Below, one piece after another: positions 28,177-31,572 of a stretch of 31,572 nt of DNA (positions are counted from its first letter, which is position 1; every line of letters begins with the position of its first letter). Below the pieces are notes generated by a model. The model was not told the DNA's origin. It did no database searches and was given only the letters and a program-made list of their open reading frames with translations. Made by a program: the position numbers and the translations under genes. This DNA comes from a virus: positions 1 through 31,572 of IMG/VR virus record IMGVR_UViG_3300013307_000038. One strand, given 5' to 3'.

Positions 28177-30272
28177 GCCAGGCGGCAGAGGAGTTCCCGG
28201 CACCGGAGGTCTCCCTCTACTTCCGCCCTGAGGATCTGACTCACTCAGAACTCGGGGCGCTGGCCCTTTCCCAAGAAGCCAAGGACGACCCCAAGCACGC
28301 GATCCATCACGCGCTGCTGGCTTCGCACCTGTGGATGACTCGCAACCTCACCGAGGAGTTCATCAAGGGCACGGTTGCCTACGACCAGTCCGGAATCGCG
28401 GTGGCTGCGGACACGCTGTGGCAGCTCTATCTACCGGTCTTCCAACGGGTGACTGGACCGGCGCTGGCCAGCACCTACTTCCGGGCAATGGCTCAGGCCA
28501 AGGCTGGTGATATCGACCAGGCGTTGATCTATGCGCTGGCCAACGAGCACGCGGCCCGGATGGGCAACTACTTCCACGAGACCTCGCGTGACGCGATGGT
28601 CCAGGGATTCAACTCGTTCGTGAACCGCAAGGTGCCTGCTCGGGCGGCTGCGGAGCGGGTGATGGCGGCGTACGGGCTGACCCCGAAGCAGATGTCGGGG
28701 TACGTCGCGCTGGAGCCACAGAAGGCCGTGAAGACCTCGATCACCCAAGACCTGAAGATGAAGCTGAAGGCTTACGTCGCTTCGTCGATTAGGCAGCGGC
28801 TTAAGGTCTTCAGCCTTCAGGAGGACCACAACCTCGAACAGCAGGCCAACCAGTTCGTCTGGATGTGGATGGTCGAGCACGGCCAGATGGATGAGCGCAC
28901 CGAGAAGGTGTGGTTCACCGCCAAGGACGAGCGGGTCTGCCCGATCTGCGGGCCGCTGCACGGGGTAGCGGTACCGGTCACCGAGCAGTTCGTCACCGAG
29001 GACGGCAAGTTCTGGGTTCCCGGCGTACACGTCAACTGCCGCTGCTGGGTCAAGACTCGGGTGCCGCGTCGGGTGTTGGAGTCAGTGACCAAGGCCGATG
29101 ATGACGAGTGGAACCCGCGCGAACACCCGCGTGGTGGCAACCCGCGCAACCGGGGGCAGTTCTCTCGCAGACCCAGCCGTCCGTTCGCCGAGCCAGAGCC
29201 GCAGATCGCGATTCCTGGTCTGGAGGAGATCCTGCGCGACCTGGAGTCGCGTACTGAGGAAGTCACCCCGGACCTGGAGACCCCACAGCCAGCTCGGTTG
29301 GTCAGTCGTCGGCCTGCGGAATCCCGGCCTGCTCGGCTGAGGCCGATTGCCGCTCCTGAGGAGCCTGCTGCTGAGCCTGCTCGGGTGACCCCTGAGCCTG
29401 CCCGGATTCAGCCCACGCAGGCTCGGTTGCGCGCTCCTGAAGCGCGAGTACAGGCTGAGCCAACGGCTCGACCGGCACGGTTGCAGACCCCTGTTGGGTT
29501 CACTGGTCAGCCCAGGGTTCAGCCTGAGCCGAAGCCTCGTCCTAAGCCGATCCCGATGGTGGTCCCGCTGCACGAGCCGATCTACGCGATGCTGACTCCG
29601 GATGACATGACGATGTTCCAGCAGACCGGTCACATGCACTTCACCCACGACCGGGTCTTCGTTCCTGATGAGCTGAAGGTTGTCGCGGAGGCTGCTCAGC
29701 TCCGGGAGAACACCAAGCAGGACATCGTCGACCGCGTCACCCAGCACCGCGAGGTGACCAACAACATCCACCTGCGCGACCGCAAATCTGGTGAGTTGGT
29801 TCAGGTTCGGGTCTACCCCAGTGACGTGGACCAGATCGCTGACATCTGCGCGGCCATCGCTTCTGGGGAGATGGAAGAGGACAGCGCGGGTGCCTATGTC
29901 CTGCTGGATGAGTTCGATGCCAACGACATCTACATGACCTCACGTAAGTACCACGCGGTCGAAGCCGCTGGCTCGTTGAGTCCTTCCTTCGGTCCTGAAG
30001 ACCTGAAGGTCGGGATCATGAAGATCGAGAGTGCACACGAGTCCCAGCGAGGCGCAGTCAACTACGAAGCCGGTACCCGGTACGGCATGGAGCGGATCAC
30101 TCTGGGTGGTCAGTACCGGGCTGATCTGACTCAGGAAAACGAGGTCGAAGGCGCGGCTATCGGTGGTCAGCAGGCTCGGGGTAACCGCATCCCGATCTTC
30201 GACCTGGAGCCCTACGACCCGGAGCTGTACTACCCCGAAGATGACCGTCCCCGAGACGACTGGAACGAGTGA
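28173..30272 (+). CDS. MuF-type minor head protein with extra C-terminal domain
   Basis: The protein has 699 residues from TTG 28173, which overlaps the previous stop. Residues 60-300 form the MuF/SPP1 gp7-like head-morphogenesis domain, ending in WFTAKDERVCPICGPLHG (C256, C259, H263) and PGVHVNCRCW (H286, C289, C291), the metal-binding mark of the family. Residues 312-333 (EWNPREHPRGGNPRNRGQFS) are a linker seen in other MuF fusions. Residues 372-437 are a Pro/Ala/Arg-rich stretch with seven AR-[LVI] units. Residues 460-699 form a further domain (PLHEPIYAMLTPDDMTMF; YHAVEAAGSLSPSF) that I do not recognise. MuF proteins bind the portal and may travel with the DNA. Confidence 0.8.
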   Translation: MSQAAEEFPAPEVSLYFRPEDLTHSELGALALSQEAKDDPKHAIHHALLASHLWMTRNLTEEFIKGTVAYDQSGIAVAADTLWQLYLPVFQRVTGPALASTYFRAMAQAKAGDIDQALIYALANEHAARMGNYFHETSRDAMVQGFNSFVNRKVPARAAAERVMAAYGLTPKQMSGYVALEPQKAVKTSITQDLKMKLKAYVASSIRQRLKVFSLQEDHNLEQQANQFVWMWMVEHGQMDERTEKVWFTAKDERVCPICGPLHGVAVPVTEQFVTEDGKFWVPGVHVNCRCWVKTRVPRRVLESVTKADDDEWNPREHPRGGNPRNRGQFSRRPSRPFAEPEPQIAIPGLEEILRDLESRTEEVTPDLETPQPARLVSRRPAESRPARLRPIAAPEEPAAEPARVTPEPARIQPTQARLRAPEARVQAEPTARPARLQTPVGFTGQPRVQPEPKPRPKPIPMVVPLHEPIYAMLTPDDMTMFQQTGHMHFTHDRVFVPDELKVVAEAAQLRENTKQDIVDRVTQHREVTNNIHLRDRKSGELVQVRVYPSDVDQIADICAAIASGEMEEDSAGAYVLLDEFDANDIYMTSRKYHAVEAAGSLSPSFGPEDLKVGIMKIESAHESQRGAVNYEAGTRYGMERITLGGQYRADLTQENEVEGAAIGGQQARGNRIPIFDLEPYDPELYYPEDDRPRDDWNE

Positions 30273-30285
30273 GGACGATAAGAAC

Positions 30286-31221
30286 ATGAGCGCCGATGTC
30301 TTCCGTGAGGTCGCCGAACTCCTGTACGGGGACGGCGCTGAAGAGCTGATCGCCAAGCGCGCTGCGCTTTCTACCGATGACACCAAGAAGCGCCGGGTGA
30401 CCGCTGGGCTGAGCGCGGTTGGTGCCGCTGCCGGTACCGCTGGCCTGGGTCTGGCCGCCCACGACATCCGACACGGGATGAAGGAAGCCAAGGTCGCCAA
30501 CCCATCGCTGAAGCCGCTGGGTGCGCTCAAGGCCGCGACCAAAAGCCGGAAGTTCGCCACTGCGCTGGTCCCGTTGGAGGTCGCTGGCCTGGGTGGTGAG
30601 CTGATGGCCACCAAGATCCTGCACGGCGACGCCAAGAAGAAGGTCTCCAAGGCCAACCCGGATGGCGCTGACCTGCACGTTCCGACCGCTCGGGGTGTGC
30701 TGCGCTCGTACGGCACCAAGCAGGCTGTGAAGGCTGCGCCGAAGGTCAAGAAGGCCGGTGGCAAGCTCACCGCGATGGCCAACCAGAAGGTCAAGGAGAT
30801 CACCAAGAGCGCCGAGATCGTCTGGGAGGGTGAGTTCTCCAAGGTCGACTCCGACAAGCGCCAGGTGTTCGGCTGGGCCTCCATCGTGAAGAAGGACGGC
30901 GAGGACATCGTCGACCTCCAGGGTGACTACATCTCCATCGACGAGATCGAGAAGTCGGCGTACGACTACGTGGTGAAGTCGCGCAAGGGTGGCAACCAGC
31001 ATCTGCGCGACGGTGAAGCTCCAGTACATGTGTCCGACATGATCGAATCCTTCCTGGTCACCCCGGAGAAGATCGAGAAGATGGGCCTGCCGGAATCCAC
31101 CCCGCTGGGCTGGTGGGTCGGCTACCAGATCAACGACGACAAGACCTGGGAGCAGGTGAAGTCAGGTGAGCGCACTGGCTTCTCGATCCACGGGCGCGGT
31201 GTCCGGAAGGAGATCGGATGA
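30286..31221 (+). CDS. XkdF-like capsid maturation protease with hydrophobic N-terminal domain
   Basis: The protein has 311 residues from ATG 30286. Residues 176-311 match the XkdF-type phage protease: VFGWASIVKKDGEDIVDLQG, then H239 and S255 (MIESF) as likely catalytic residues, and GWWVGYQINDDKTWEQVKSG with GFSIHG at the end. Such proteases trim scaffold and capsid proteins in the prohead. Residues 1-172 are unlike the family: Lys-rich with two Gly/Ala-rich hydrophobic stretches (about 39-58 and 92-108). The order portal, MuF, protease is as expected for head modules, and the major capsid gene should lie soon downstream. The stop overlaps the next ATG. Confidence 0.8.
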   Translation: MSADVFREVAELLYGDGAEELIAKRAALSTDDTKKRRVTAGLSAVGAAAGTAGLGLAAHDIRHGMKEAKVANPSLKPLGALKAATKSRKFATALVPLEVAGLGGELMATKILHGDAKKKVSKANPDGADLHVPTARGVLRSYGTKQAVKAAPKVKKAGGKLTAMANQKVKEITKSAEIVWEGEFSKVDSDKRQVFGWASIVKKDGEDIVDLQGDYISIDEIEKSAYDYVVKSRKGGNQHLRDGEAPVHVSDMIESFLVTPEKIEKMGLPESTPLGWWVGYQINDDKTWEQVKSGERTGFSIHGRGVRKEIG

Positions 31222-31529
31222 GCATCAGCGCATTCGGCGTGGAGCATGGTGACTTCGCCAAGGCCTATACCGACCCCGACACTGGGAAGAAGGCATCAGT
31301 CGGAAGGCGGGTCACCGCTGGGGTCTTCCCGGCGATCCACCCGCTGGTCGCAGGCAAGAAGGGTAAGAAGCTTCGCGCCTTCGGTAACGAGGCGGGTAGC
31401 GGGATCGCCGGTGGGTTTGTCGGGTCAGCGATTGGCGGTCCAGTCGTCGGACTGGCAGCTCAGGGTGCGGCTACCCAGCTCGGTGTGAACCGCAACCAGC
31501 GCAAGGGCTACCTGAAGAGGGAAGACTGA
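31218..31529 (+). CDS. Gly/Ala-rich head-module protein
   Basis: The protein has 103 residues. After a short polar start, a Lys-rich segment (GKKGKKLRAFGNEAG) leads into a glycine-zipper-like hydrophobic stretch (SGIAGGFVGSAIGGPVVGLA, about residues 61-81), then a polar basic tail. Glycine zippers often insert in membranes, so it could be a virion peptide that helps DNA entry. AAGGAGA precedes the ATG. It overlaps the protease gene by 4 nt and the next ATG by one base. No family is recognised. Confidence 0.65.
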   Translation: MSISAFGVEHGDFAKAYTDPDTGKKASVGRRVTAGVFPAIHPLVAGKKGKKLRAFGNEAGSGIAGGFVGSAIGGPVVGLAAQGAATQLGVNRNQRKGYLKRED

Positions 31530-31572
31530 TGCCGAACATCCACGCGGAGATGGTGCATCTCCCCGGCTTCAA
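31529..31572 (+). CDS. Partial gene at the right edge
   Basis: ATG 31529 overlaps the previous stop by one base and follows GAGGGAAG. Only 14 codons are in the window (MPNIHAEMVHLPGF), so no function can be given. Its position after the protease would fit a scaffold, decoration or head protein. Confidence 0.6.
   Translation, partial: MPNIHAEMVHLPGF

Noticed and set aside
26317-28203. 628-residue antisense reading frame opposite the large unknown gene
   Set aside because: Composition is that of a codon-bias shadow. The + strand frame has coupled start and stop overlaps with both neighbours.
1-31572. tRNA genes, integrase, attachment site or insertion sequence
   Set aside because: No tRNA-like T-loop in a cloverleaf setting, no recombinase gene and no transposase were seen on either strand; reading by eye could miss a divergent tRNA.

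Overview
The window is a contiguous piece of a tailed bacteriophage genome. Genes are densely packed, mostly on the + strand, with many 1-8 nt start/stop overlaps. Codons are rich in G/C at third positions. A WhiB-family regulator, a DnaE-type polymerase carrying the nine PHP metal ligands expected of a proofreading enzyme, and a collagen-like/C1q-like tail protein together point to an actinobacterial host. The host genus cannot be named from this sequence. Both ends are open: a primase enters at base 1 and a gene after the capsid protease leaves at base 31572.

Region 1 (1-10 kb, replication, recombination and regulation): the C-terminal TOPRIM part of a DnaG-like primase, small replication-linked genes, a gp32-like zinc ssDNA-binding candidate, the DnaE-type polymerase, an HNH nuclease, a zinc-knuckle protein and a small membrane protein. 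These are followed by a LAGLIDADG-like protein lacking the usual catalytic acid, a Cas4-like Fe-S exonuclease, a run of small helix-turn-helix proteins, a RuvC-like resolvase and a WhiB-like factor. The WhiB C-terminal tail overlaps the terminase small subunit.

Region 2 (10-18.8 kb, packaging start and adsorption): candidate small terminase, a GDPD-like protein, a small beta-sandwich protein, a collagen-C1q-collagen protein, a 1378-residue tail fibre with two repeat systems and a collar-type tip, small tail proteins, a papain-like peptidase and another tail protein. Region 3 (18.8-20.7 kb): a three-gene minus-strand membrane/coiled-coil cassette diverges from a plus-strand lysis set (CHAP-type endolysin, two-TM holin, 33-residue membrane peptide).

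Region 4 (20.7-31.6 kb, head module): a beta-sandwich protein behind a promoter-like element, large terminase, an antisense HNH nuclease, Mu gp29-like portal, an 1153-residue unknown virion-type protein, a MuF-type head protein, an XkdF-like protease and a Gly/Ala-rich protein. The major capsid, tail tube and tape measure genes are not in the window.

No tRNA, rRNA, CRISPR array, integrase or insertion sequence was seen, and no stretch over 300 bases lacks a gene. Besides genes, the sequence shows two perfect long inverted repeats (14-bp arms at 2506-2546; 12-bp arms at 9636-9682), a possible leaderless promoter inside the primase 3' end and a possible late promoter/operator at 20694-20714.
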